A DNA stretch of 19,822 nucleotides from JBBSJV01 sp038256935. Its GTDB lineage: Bacteria > Patescibacteriota > JACMRA01. The notes beneath the pieces are model-generated. The model did not search any database and was not told the origin of the DNA. It saw nothing but the letters and a program-made list of their open reading frames with translations. This document shows, in pieces, positions 1 through 7,105 of this stretch. Numbering within the stretch: position 1 is the first letter of the stretch; every line of letters begins with the position of its first letter. A program made the translations under genes and the position numbers. The stretch is taken from assembly GCA_038256935.1 (NCBI GenBank), contig JBBSJV010000016.1:1-19822 (forward strand). The letters run 5' to 3'.

Positions 1-873
1 AAGATCGCCAATTTCATCAATAAGCCCCAGCTCTTTAGCTTTAGGATTATTAAACACTTCCCCGGTTGTAACTTCATTTACTTGGGTTTCGTTTAGGTTT
101 CTGGATTTTTTAAGAAGGGTTTTAAATTGATTGAATTCATCATTGATTTGGTCTTGAATGTATTGAATTTCCTCGTTTGTTGGATCTCTAAAGACATTGC
201 CTAAATCTTTGAAATTAGAAGACTTTACAACTGTTTGACTATAACCGATTTTCTCAGCCGTTCCTGATAGATTTGGTAAAGTTGTAACTACTCCAATAGA
301 GCCTGTTTCTCCATAATCAGAAGCAATAACGTAACTTTTTTCGATGGTGTAAGTTGCGTACAGGGCCCCACTTGCAGATAATCTGTCATAATAGAATACC
401 GCTTCTGTCTCTTCTGAATCGAAACTTGAGGATAGCTCTTGGATTTGTCTACCAAGTATTTTGGAGGCGATTAATTCACCACCTGGGGAGTTGAACTTGA
501 AAACGATATTTTTAACTTCAGGAATGTTTTGTAGTTCTTGAATGTCTTGAGCTACTTTTGAGGTATAGATTTGAGTTTCGCGAATAAGGTTTGGACTATT
601 ATTTGTACCAACTGAGATTGGCCCGTTTAAGTTATAGACTAAAATTCCAGACGTAGCCCCATTATCAATGGTGGTGTTTAATTTCAGATTCCCTGAGACT
701 AATTCTGAAGAGTTTCCTGAAGAAAAAATTGCTCCTAAAAAGATAAAAAATATTAATAGAATAGTTAGCAATGAGATCAAAAACCCTGGTAAACTAAAAA
801 TGATGTAGGTGATTAAAAATCCATTAAGTTTTGGTTTGAGAATTACTGTTTGCTCTGGTTGGTTGGTTGTCAT
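1..873 (-). CDS. sppA: Signal peptide peptidase SppA-like S49 serine protease (C-terminus cut by window edge)
   Basis: The frame stays open from the ATG at 873 to the window edge (291 codons, no stop), so the C-terminus is missing. Residues about 18-50 form one long hydrophobic segment, which would anchor the protein in the cytoplasmic membrane. After it come the S49 landmarks: SPGG at 129-132, SASGALYAT with the likely nucleophile Ser168, TGSIGVV at 190-196, and Lys217 in a VVKSSNFKD stretch. The 49-residue Ser-to-Lys distance suits the single-domain SppA dyad. The last visible residues (NPKAKELGLIDEIGDL) match the conserved end of the domain. The family cleaves leftover signal peptides in the membrane. 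The start lies 50 bp inside comEC, and no other Met follows for a long way, so the overlap appears real. It is the last gene of the ribosomal-protein/comEC cluster. Confidence 0.9.
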   Translation of the reverse strand, partial: MTTNQPEQTVILKPKLNGFLITYIIFSLPGFLISLLTILLIFFIFLGAIFSSGNSSELVSGNLKLNTTIDNGATSGILVYNLNGPISVGTNNSPNLIRETQIYTSKVAQDIQELQNIPEVKNIVFKFNSPGGELIASKILGRQIQELSSSFDSEETEAVFYYDRLSASGALYATYTIEKSYVIASDYGETGSIGVVTTLPNLSGTAEKIGYSQTVVKSSNFKDLGNVFRDPTNEEIQYIQDQINDEFNQFKTLLKKSRNLNETQVNEVTTGEVFNNPKAKELGLIDEIGDL

Positions 874-2233
874 ATATATTTTGTATTTTAAACGAGTTTA
901 GTTTTGTGGTCAAAATTTGAAATAAAACAATTATCAAAACGACACAAATATAGTAAATAATTTTATCAATTAGATTTAAACTATTAAAACTGACATACAC
1001 ACTCAGCCCTGATAATAGGTAGGTTAAATAAATGATAAAAGCTTGCAAATGCATGGCTAAAAATGCAAAAAAATAGCCAACTAAAGGGACTAAAGCAAAA
1101 AGATTCAAAAAAGTCAGCAAAGGTATAATTGGCCCTATAATTATATTTCCTACAAGACCTGTAAGATTGATTCCATTATTCAAATCGATAACTAAGGGAA
1201 GACTGAAAACTAAAGCTACAATGGATGAGATAATGATTTCTTTCCACCATTTTTTGGAATTTAATAAAATATATTCTTGATTGTAAGCAATTACAAGACC
1301 CACTGAAGTTGTAAAGGATAACCAAAAGGAATAAGAATACAGCCACCATGGATTAAATAGTAAAAGCAACAACCCGCTGTAAATTAGCGAGTAAAATGGG
1401 CTTAATTTTCTTCCAAACCAAAATAAGATTTGTTGACTGATTACAAGGCTCAGTATAGCTCTGAGAACTGGCGGCTCGAACCCAACAATCATCGCAAATA
1501 GAAACAAGGCTGAAAAGGCAAGTAAAAGCCTAAATTTCTTGGACACACTTGATCTTAGTAATCCAACCTCTATCCAAGCAGCAAATATTGAAACTTGAAA
1601 ACCAGAAACAACCAGCAGGTGAGTCAAATTTAAATTTTTGGTTAAATCCAGGTAGTCTTTACTAAAACTTTCCCCTCCTCCAATTGTAAGACCAGTGGCC
1701 CAACCTACCATATTCTGACACTTATCAATTTGTAATAGATTTAAGTAATCATAGAAAAACTTGCAATAATAATGATCATATACTTTGGAAATATTAATTT
1801 TGAGGTTTTCTGTTTGACTTTGGACTAAACAATGTAATGAACATGACACGAGACTGCTTTCAATTTTAACCTTATCAATCTTGCCATAAATCCCATTACT
1901 CAAATTATATCTGATGTAACTACTATCCTCAGATGTTTTTAGATCTAAGTTTGAATACTCACTTAACTCGCCTGATACGATATAGCTTTTCCCTACATTC
2001 AAACTATTTACTGAGATAAGTGAGTAATGAGTATTATCTAGTTTTACTTTATACGTGGATCCAAATACATTATAGCGTTGTTTTTCTATGATTTGAATTG
2101 TTTTTGAGCGCAAAAAAACCGGCTGAGTGATAGCCGGAAGTTTCTCTGCAGTCTGTAAAAATGCAATGGAAAGTGTGAAAATGGAAAGTAGGGTTAGAAA
2201 TAATGTTGGTAAGGAAACTAGCCTTGCAATCAT
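824..2233 (-). CDS. comEC: ComEC/Rec2-type DNA uptake channel, short form without metallo-beta-lactamase domain
   Basis: This 469-residue polytopic membrane protein has an N-terminal hydrophobic helix (about 5-27), a soluble OB-like region (about 40-150), and the competence domain. The diagnostic stretch is HLLVVSGFQVS at 205-215, preceded by GLTIGGGESF. Several further membrane helices run to about residue 445. Family role: the inner-membrane channel that passes single-stranded DNA into the cell during natural transformation. Full-length ComEC is usually 700-800 residues with a C-terminal metallo-beta-lactamase domain; here the protein ends soon after the last helix in a polar tail. The ATG shares one base with the rplT stop (TAATG), so translation is probably coupled to rplT. 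The 3' end overlaps sppA by 50 bp. Confidence 0.88.
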   Translation of the reverse strand: MIARLVSLPTLFLTLLSIFTLSIAFLQTAEKLPAITQPVFLRSKTIQIIEKQRYNVFGSTYKVKLDNTHYSLISVNSLNVGKSYIVSGELSEYSNLDLKTSEDSSYIRYNLSNGIYGKIDKVKIESSLVSCSLHCLVQSQTENLKINISKVYDHYYCKFFYDYLNLLQIDKCQNMVGWATGLTIGGGESFSKDYLDLTKNLNLTHLLVVSGFQVSIFAAWIEVGLLRSSVSKKFRLLLAFSALFLFAMIVGFEPPVLRAILSLVISQQILFWFGRKLSPFYSLIYSGLLLLLFNPWWLYSYSFWLSFTTSVGLVIAYNQEYILLNSKKWWKEIIISSIVALVFSLPLVIDLNNGINLTGLVGNIIIGPIIPLLTFLNLFALVPLVGYFFAFLAMHLQAFIIYLTYLLSGLSVYVSFNSLNLIDKIIYYICVVLIIVLFQILTTKLNSFKIQNIYDNQPTRANSNSQTKT

Positions 2234-2589
2234 TATTTTTTACTTACTTGCTCGACAATAGCTTTGAAGGCTTCAATGTCTTTGATTGCAATTTCAGAAA
2301 TAGATTTACGATTTAGTTCTAATTTTGAAGTGTTAAGGAGGTGAATAAACTTACTGTAGTTTAATTCTGATTGGATTTGATCAAGAGCTCCATTGATTCT
2401 AGTGATCCAAAGTCTTCTAAAATCACGTTTTCTAATTTTACGACCTTTATAAGCATTTGATTCAGCTTTGAGTAATCTCTCTTTAGCTAATCTAAATTTG
2501 GATTTGGCTCCATTATCAAAACCTTTGGCTCTGGATAAAAGATAATTTCGATGTTTTCTGGCTGATAGCCCTTTTTTAACTCTAGACAT
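2233..2589 (-). CDS. rplT: 50S ribosomal protein bL20
   Basis: The 118-residue protein has the normal bL20 length. It has the typical start (MSRVKKGLSARKHRNYL), a long basic helix, the RKRDFRRLWITRINGA signature at about 53-68, and a C-terminal globular part. It binds 23S rRNA early in 50S assembly. It sits 4 bp after rpmI, the classic L35-L20 pair, but infC, which normally precedes that pair, is absent. Its stop overlaps the comEC start by one base. No Shine-Dalgarno sequence precedes the ATG; the upstream bases are AT-rich (AAATAAGAAT). Confidence 0.97.
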   Translation of the reverse strand: MSRVKKGLSARKHRNYLLSRAKGFDNGAKSKFRLAKERLLKAESNAYKGRKIRKRDFRRLWITRINGALDQIQSELNYSKFIHLLNTSKLELNRKSISEIAIKDIEAFKAIVEQVSKK

Positions 2590-2593
2590 ATTC

Positions 2594-2815
2594 TTATTTG
2601 ATTACTCTTTTATACTTGTCAGCAACTTTACCTAAAACTGTATCTCTAGCTGCTCTAAGTTTTCTTGTACCTGTTTTCTTGATAAGTCTGTGACCTTTAT
2701 TGATACGGTTAATGATTACCTTTACTTGAGAATCATCTTTGGCACCAGTAAGTTTAAGTCTCTTTTTGACTCCATTTCTAGTCTTTGGTTTAAATTTTTT
2801 TACTTTACTAGCCAT
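2594..2815 (-). CDS. rpmI: 50S ribosomal protein bL35
   Basis: This 73-residue, very basic protein is slightly longer than the usual 64-66. It shows the bL35 pattern: an N-terminal KPKTRNGVKKRLKLTG block, a central region ending in GHRLIKKTGTRKLR, and a short Lys-rich tail. It is a structural protein of the large subunit. It lies between rpmG (6 bp gap) and rplT (4 bp gap) and must be on the same transcript. Upstream of its ATG is AAATAATATCAC, with no Shine-Dalgarno match. Confidence 0.95.
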   Translation of the reverse strand: MASKVKKFKPKTRNGVKKRLKLTGAKDDSQVKVIINRINKGHRLIKKTGTRKLRAARDTVLGKVADKYKRVIK

Positions 2816-2821
2816 GTGATA

Positions 2822-3025
2822 TTATTTATATTTAGCCTCTGTGTAAACAGTGTGTTTTCTTAGTTTTCTATTGTATTTTTTAAGCTTTAGTTTACCTAAC
2901 TGCTTACCAGCTCCACCTTTAGATTTGGTTACAACGTATCTGTCATAAACTTTTTTTTCTTTTCCATCTTTATCAACAACGGTTTCCACGCTGATCAATA
3001 ATATTTTATTCTTTTGCCAAGCCAT
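2822..3025 (-). CDS. rpmG: 50S ribosomal protein bL33, cysteine-free form
   Basis: This 67-residue basic protein is assigned by its C-terminal half. LKLKKYNRKLRKHTVYTEAKYK lines up with the end of bL33, which in Escherichia coli reads LELKKF...RQHVIYKEAKIK. There are no cysteines, so it is the zinc-free type. The N-terminal half has lysine-rich DKDGKEKK and GGAGKQ loops where bL33 normally carries its first beta strands, and it makes the protein about 12 residues longer than usual. Gaps to rpsB (10 bp) and rpmI (6 bp) place it in the cluster. The divergent N-terminus is the only reason confidence is not higher. Confidence 0.85.
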   Translation of the reverse strand: MAWQKNKILLISVETVVDKDGKEKKVYDRYVVTKSKGGAGKQLGKLKLKKYNRKLRKHTVYTEAKYK

Positions 3026-3035
3026 AGTAGATATT

Positions 3036-3821
3036 TTACGCTGTTACTTTGAGATTCTTGTTTACAGTAGTTGCTCTAGCATCTCTTGCTGGAGTCTCAG
3101 GTTTGATATTAGCAGCTTGCTCAAGACCATTCATATAGCTATCTACAAACTGATCCATAACTAAATTAATAGCATTTGCTGAATAGATATTCATCAAGAT
3201 TACCTTGGATAAGTCTTTTGGTAAATGTGGAACAGATGTATTTGTAAGAGCAATCACAGGCACACCCATTGATTCTGCTTCTTTGATAGCTACTGGATTA
3301 CTTGGAGCATCAAGGACTAAAATGGCTCCAGGTCTGTTATTCTTGATTTTTTTGAGACCTCCGAAAAAGTTTTCTACCTTAGCTTTCTTTTTTTGAACAT
3401 TTAACTGTTCGTTTCTAGCTAATTCTTGGAAAAATTCTTCGTTAGCCTCAATGCTTTCAAGCTTTTCTAGAGTTTTAAGAGTCTTTTTGATTGTCATCCA
3501 ATTTGTCAGAGTACCGCCAAGCCATCTGTTATCGATGTAAGGCATACCCATTGAACCAAACTTGGCTGCAAACTCTGGAACTTGGCTTTTAATATGTTCA
3601 GAAGTACCGACAACTAAGATTTGTTTCTTTTGTTGCCCTAATTTTTCAATGAAATCATTAACACTTTCAATGACCTCTAAAGTTTGAACCAAATCAATAA
3701 TACATAAACCGTTTTTAAAGGCGTATATTCTTGATTTTAATTTTGCATTCATCTTTGAACGTCCGTTTCCACGATACGCTCCGACTTCAAATAAATTCAT
3801 TAAACTTAGAGATTGCGGCAT
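3036..3821 (-). CDS. rpsB: 30S ribosomal protein uS2
   Basis: This 261-residue protein has full uS2 length. Visible signatures are the N-terminal LFEVGAYRGNGRSKMNAKLKSRIYAF (a form of the GxHxGH..R.WNPKM region), IIDLVQTLE, RWLGGTLTNW at about 99-108, and the C-terminal IKEAESMGVPVIALTNT followed by the NAINLVMD helix. It joins the small subunit late, near the platform. Bacterial rpsB is usually followed by tsf (EF-Ts); here it is followed by rpmG and preceded by rplL, an unusual order. No Shine-Dalgarno site precedes the ATG (AATGAAATAATATT). Confidence 0.97.
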   Translation of the reverse strand: MPQSLSLMNLFEVGAYRGNGRSKMNAKLKSRIYAFKNGLCIIDLVQTLEVIESVNDFIEKLGQQKKQILVVGTSEHIKSQVPEFAAKFGSMGMPYIDNRWLGGTLTNWMTIKKTLKTLEKLESIEANEEFFQELARNEQLNVQKKKAKVENFFGGLKKIKNNRPGAILVLDAPSNPVAIKEAESMGVPVIALTNTSVPHLPKDLSKVILMNIYSANAINLVMDQFVDSYMNGLEQAANIKPETPARDARATTVNKNLKVTA

Positions 3822-3845
3822 AATATTATTTCATTGATTGGATTA

Positions 3846-4229
3846 TTATTCTAAAACTACAGTTGCACCAGCTTCTACTAGTTGAGCTTTTAGAGTGTTA
3901 GCTTCTTCTGTTGGGACTGCTTCTTTGACTACAAATGGAGCACCTTCTACCATTGTTTTAGCATCTCCAAGACCGATATTTAAAGCAGTTTTAACAACTT
4001 TAATTACAGCGATCTTTTTATCAGCTGGGACGTCAGTTACCTTAATGTTGAATTCAGTCTTTTCATCAGCGGCTGGAGCATCTCCTCCTGCAGCAGGTGC
4101 TACCATCATAGCTCCCATTGGGGCTGATGCTGTAACATCAAAAGTTTCTTCAATTGCTTTGACTAGTTCAGATGCTTCGACTAGAGTTAATTCCTTGAGT
4201 TGATCGATAATAGTTTGTACTTTGGACAT
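3846..4229 (-). CDS. rplL: 50S ribosomal protein bL12 (L7/L12 stalk)
   Basis: The 127-residue protein has the three standard parts. They are an N-terminal dimerisation helix pair (to about residue 33), an Ala/Gly/Met-rich hinge (about 34-55), and the C-terminal factor-binding domain. The last holds KIAVIKVVKTALNIGLGDAKTMVE and ends with LVEAGATVVLE. It recruits translation GTPases to the ribosome. It follows rplJ by 57 bp, as in most bacteria, but rpoB does not follow. The upstream sequence is T-rich (CAATTTTTTATTTTTAT) without a Shine-Dalgarno match. Confidence 0.97.
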   Translation of the reverse strand: MSKVQTIIDQLKELTLVEASELVKAIEETFDVTASAPMGAMMVAPAAGGDAPAADEKTEFNIKVTDVPADKKIAVIKVVKTALNIGLGDAKTMVEGAPFVVKEAVPTEEANTLKAQLVEAGATVVLE

Positions 4230-4286
4230 ATAAAAATAAAAAATTGTGTACTAAAAATAAGTAATAAGTTAAATAAGTGGGTTTTG

Positions 4287-4826
4287 TCAAGCTTTTTGCT
4301 TGCTCACAGCATCCACAGCTCTCGCTGTTTTGGCTGAAATTTCTTTGACGAGGATAGCAGGTTTGGATAAGATTGACTTAATCATACCAGCAACCATAGC
4401 CATTGATTCGTCTTTTGTCATGGTATCAGCTAATATCTTAGCTTCTGTTTCGTTAAGGAATTTATCTTCCAAAACGGCACCCACAACTTTGAAGCAATCC
4501 TTGTATTCATCCTTCTTTAAAAGAGTGACTACATTTTTTGCAACGGTGATTTCATCACTAGCTTCCTTGTCACTAAGATAAGTAACATAAGTTTGACCGG
4601 TGATGTCTTCTGGAATTACATCAAAAACCTGCCTAAGCAAGTTGTTGTTAAACACTTTTACTCGAATTCCAAGAGCAAAAGCTTCTTTGCGAAAACCAAC
4701 ATTCAGATCAGCTGTTAGTGATTGTTCGGCTTTATTTGTAGTGAGAAGTAGAATAGACTTCTGAACAGCTAAATTGCTCTTCAAATAATCTAATGTTTCT
4801 TCTTTTTGGACTCTGGTTTTGGCCAT
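4287..4826 (-). CDS. rplJ: 50S ribosomal protein uL10 (stalk base)
   Basis: Using the ATG at 4826 the protein has 179 residues and begins MAKTRVQKEETLDYL, the normal opening of uL10. The frame stays open upstream to an ATG at 4895, which would add 23 residues unlike the family, so the shorter start is preferred. The body carries the rRNA-binding domain (FRKEAFALGIRVKVFNNNLLRQ), and the C-terminal helix that carries the bL12 dimers ends in VDAVSKQKA. uL10 anchors bL12 to 23S rRNA. It is the first gene of the cluster, and in other bacteria the L10-L12 complex represses its own operon through a leader RNA. No Shine-Dalgarno is seen before 4826. Confidence 0.93.
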   Translation of the reverse strand: MAKTRVQKEETLDYLKSNLAVQKSILLLTTNKAEQSLTADLNVGFRKEAFALGIRVKVFNNNLLRQVFDVIPEDITGQTYVTYLSDKEASDEITVAKNVVTLLKKDEYKDCFKVVGAVLEDKFLNETEAKILADTMTKDESMAMVAGMIKSILSKPAILVKEISAKTARAVDAVSKQKA

Positions 4827-5073
4827 AGACGTGATTTTTTTAAGATTTTCACTGTTTCCGTTTCTTGTCAAGGTAAAAGGGGTTTTTAACATCAACAGCT
4901 TTTAATCAGCACACCTTGTTATTCCTAATCTCTAAATTTGCTTATATTTTCGATCCACAAATGGCTTCTACAGCTCAGGCCACAAATCCAACCCCAATTT
5001 ACCTATTAAATTCAGCTTTTCAAGCCTCGCAGGTAATACTTATAAGTGAAGATTAGGTGAGGACCTTGTTATA
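4827..5073 (-). promoter_or_regulatory. Possible promoter and structured leader RNA of the rplJ cluster
   Basis: Between the toxin stop and rplJ lies a stretch with no convincing gene. On the minus strand a -10-like TATAAC sits at 5073-5068, although no good -35 is visible. About 10 nt later comes CCTAATCT (5057-5050). Its exact complement AGATTAGG sits at 4931-4924, so the RNA could close into a domain of about 134 nt. Inside it ATTTGTGG occurs twice (4987-4980 and 4962-4955), with a GUGGC/GCCAU pairing between them. The position is right for an L10(L12)4-binding autoregulatory leader, but I could not match the known leader consensus. Confidence 0.35.
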
Positions 5074-5094
5074 CTTAAGGTAAAATTGATAGTT

Positions 5095-5511
5095 TTAAAG
5101 CTCTGCGATCTCTGAAAATCTATTTGCTAGCTTCTTATCAAAAGTATATAAAGGTAAAGAATTATTTATTAGTGCGTAGTTATAAAGCATAATATCTGTA
5201 AACGAAATAGAAGAGTGCTCTAAATAATCAGGTAATGTTCTTTCAAAAAGAACTCGGTTACAAACAAATTTGGGGTGGCTAAGTACTATCTTTATAGCTT
5301 CTGAGATCTCTTTTCTATTTAACTCATAAACACTTTGCATTACCCAGACGATTTCTGCAAAGACAATATCACTAATATGCACTTTCCTAAGATTAGAATT
5401 AGTTAATAATTTATCTACTCTATCAGCTTGATCTTGATTATCTCCTAATATCCATCTGAGTAGGATATTGGTATCAATGCTGCACTCTTTGCTTATGCTT
5501 TGTTTTGCCAT
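5095..5511 (-). CDS. PIN-domain toxin (VapC-like ribonuclease)
   Basis: This 138-residue protein has a complete set of PIN acidic residues: Asp13 (SIDTNILLRW), Glu53 (FAEIVWVM), Asp106 (SFTDIMLYNYA) and Asp125 (LYTFDKKLA). VapC-type toxins are Mg-dependent RNases that cut tRNA or rRNA and stop growth when released from their antitoxin. The ATG lies 19 bp inside the upstream AbrB-type antitoxin gene, the usual order and coupling for this kind of module. No start other than 5511 fits the N-terminal Asp motif. The catalytic residues are intact and the frame is open, so it is probably active. The RNA target cannot be read from sequence. Confidence 0.9.
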   Translation of the reverse strand: MAKQSISKECSIDTNILLRWILGDNQDQADRVDKLLTNSNLRKVHISDIVFAEIVWVMQSVYELNRKEISEAIKIVLSHPKFVCNRVLFERTLPDYLEHSSISFTDIMLYNYALINNSLPLYTFDKKLANRFSEIAEL

Positions 5512-5750
5512 ACTTGAGATTTAGCTTGATTTATCTGATCATCAGTAACGACTTGATTTTTCTTTTTCAGTTTGGTTCTTACTTTATCTCGAAAGTTATT
5601 TAATTGCGAAGATACGTCATCAATATGCAAAATAATATCATTTCCTTTGGTGGTTACTTTGACTTTGCTACCTGTTTTTATACCAAGTTTAGTTCTTATT
5701 TCAAGTGGAATCACCACTTGGCCTTTGGTTGTTACAGTAGTAGTGAGCAT
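5493..5750 (-). CDS. AbrB/SpoVT/MazE-fold antitoxin
   Basis: The 85-residue protein begins with the swapped-hairpin AbrB DNA-binding signature TVTTKGQVVIPLEIRTKLGI followed by KTGSKVKVTTKGNDIILH (residues about 5-44). After a short basic linker comes a C-terminal tail ending SQVWQNKA, likely the toxin-binding segment. It should neutralise the PIN toxin encoded directly after it, and the two frames overlap by 19 bp. AbrB-type antitoxins normally bind their own promoter. Here a direct repeat of AGTAAGAT covers the -10 box and the region just before the ATG, which fits autoregulation. Confidence 0.9.
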   Translation of the reverse strand: MLTTTVTTKGQVVIPLEIRTKLGIKTGSKVKVTTKGNDIILHIDDVSSQLNNFRDKVRTKLKKKNQVVTDDQINQAKSQVWQNKA

Positions 5751-5753
5751 ATG

Positions 5754-5799
5754 ATCTTACTTATAAACTAATCTTACTTTTTTTAAAAATCATTGTCAA
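5754..5799 (-). promoter_or_regulatory. Promoter with direct-repeat operator of the toxin-antitoxin pair
   Basis: On the minus strand TTGACA (5799-5794), a 17-bp spacer and TAAGAT (5776-5771) form a sigma70-type promoter. The 8-mer AGTAAGAT occurs at 5778-5771, covering the -10, and again at 5761-5754, a period of 17 bp. The expected start of transcription falls about 14 nt before the ATG at 5750. The repeats are a reasonable binding site for the AbrB-type antitoxin, but binding itself is inferred. Confidence 0.6.
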
Positions 5800-5841
5800 T
5801 TTCCTATCTAAAATAGTTTCTTTTCAGTCTAATAAAATAAA

Positions 5842-7095
5842 TTATTCCAAACACTCTTTCCCAAACCTTTCAACTAAAACTTGTGGGATCTTGACTCTAC
5901 CGTCTGCTGTTTGGAACTGCTCCAATATTGCAAGCCCAGTTCTAAATACCATGCCTGTGCAGTTATTACTATTTGGCATTTGATTGTCCCCATAAGTTAT
6001 TTTAAGACCTCTATTTTGGTAATCGGTAGCTGACCCATTAGAACAAATTTCTCTATATTTCTCTACTCCTGGAAACCAAGCATTGTAATCGATTTGTCTA
6101 TGATGCTTTGCCGGCATATCTCCAGTGCACACTTCAACGCCTTGATAATGGAGACCCAACTCTTGATATAGCTTTTGCACTGTTTGGCTCATAAACTCAA
6201 AGACCTCTTCTTCTTGTTCAGGCCTGTAAATTGCGTCAATTTCAATTTTTTCGAATTGGTGAGTACGCAAAATTCCTTGCTGATCTTTCCCATAACTTCC
6301 TGCTTCTTTTCTAAAACAAGTAGTATTTGCCATCACAAGTAATGGTTTTTCAAGTTTTCCAACATTTTCTCCAGCAAAATACCCCATCATGCTTTGTTCG
6401 CTAGAAGGAATAAGATAATAAGTATTGTTTTGATCAATTGGTAATTCATACAGTTGACCATCAAAATCTGGTAAATTACCAATATCTGTCATCGTTTTTT
6501 CATTCAACATCAGTGGCACGTACATCATCTCAAAACCTTGTCTAAGGTAATAATCTTCAGCCCAGTCAAAAAGCACCTTTCTGAACCTAGCCATCTCTCC
6601 TCGCATATAAAACCCTCTACTACCCATGGCTTTAGCTCCAGCTGCCTGATCTACGTATTTGTTATAAACTGGTAGTTCCCAATATGGTTTTGGTGTAAAA
6701 TCAAATTTAGGTTTTTCGAGCCATTCAATTATCACTGGATTTTCCTCATCGTCTTTACCAATTGGTGTTTTATCTGAAGTTAGATTTGGAACTTTTGCTA
6801 TTAACTCATCGATAGACTTTTTCAGCTCTTTAGTTTCTCCTTCTAAATTTTTGATGTTTTCAGATACCCCTTTCATTTTAGCAATAGCTGCTTGTTTTTC
6901 GCCGCCTTGAAGACTGATGACTTGCTTGTTAAATTCATTTTTTTCAGCTCTTAAATCATCAAGATCAGTTTGCTTGACTTTCCAATCAGCATAATAATTA
7001 CTGATTTGTGAAACCGCTGAAACATCTTTAAATCTTTTTTCTAATTCTTTTTCATACAAGCCTGGGTTTGCAAGTAAATGTTGTAATGAGATCAT
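5842..7095 (-). CDS. serS: Serine-tRNA ligase
   Basis: This 417-residue class II aminoacyl-tRNA synthetase charges tRNA-Ser. The N-terminal long coiled-coil arm (about 38-105) that grips the tRNA variable arm is present. The catalytic core follows, with motif 2 (FRKEAGSYGKDQQGILRTHQFEKIE, 261-285, given here by its ends FRKEAG and FEKIE) and motif 3 (GMVFRTGLAILE, 381-392). Positions usually conserved around the serine pocket differ: the TxE motif reads SSE (231-233), and the region usually written SNxxDFQARR reads SNGSATDYQNRG (352-363). The ATP-binding arginines are in place. It lies 10 bp after the rseP-like gene, so the two are co-transcribed. No Shine-Dalgarno precedes the ATG. Confidence 0.95.
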   Translation of the reverse strand: MISLQHLLANPGLYEKELEKRFKDVSAVSQISNYYADWKVKQTDLDDLRAEKNEFNKQVISLQGGEKQAAIAKMKGVSENIKNLEGETKELKKSIDELIAKVPNLTSDKTPIGKDDEENPVIIEWLEKPKFDFTPKPYWELPVYNKYVDQAAGAKAMGSRGFYMRGEMARFRKVLFDWAEDYYLRQGFEMMYVPLMLNEKTMTDIGNLPDFDGQLYELPIDQNNTYYLIPSSEQSMMGYFAGENVGKLEKPLLVMANTTCFRKEAGSYGKDQQGILRTHQFEKIEIDAIYRPEQEEEVFEFMSQTVQKLYQELGLHYQGVEVCTGDMPAKHHRQIDYNAWFPGVEKYREICSNGSATDYQNRGLKITYGDNQMPNSNNCTGMVFRTGLAILEQFQTADGRVKIPQVLVERFGKECLE

Positions 7096-7105
7096 AGTTT
7101 ATTTG

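Noticed and set aside
3895..4203. Plus-strand open frame opposite rplL
   Set aside because: It is the antisense shadow of a clear ribosomal protein gene and has no family resemblance or promoter; the same holds for the open frames opposite rplJ, rpsB, rseP and ybaB.
4866..4871. Minus-strand TTGACA just before rplJ as a promoter
   Set aside because: No acceptable -10 lies 15-19 bp downstream (AAATCT is poor), and the start would fall on the ATG; the upstream leader with TATAAC is a better candidate.
4961..5056. Plus-strand 31-codon frame between rplJ and the toxin gene
   Set aside because: Short, no ribosome site or promoter, and it lies inside the possible leader RNA; nothing distinguishes it from chance.
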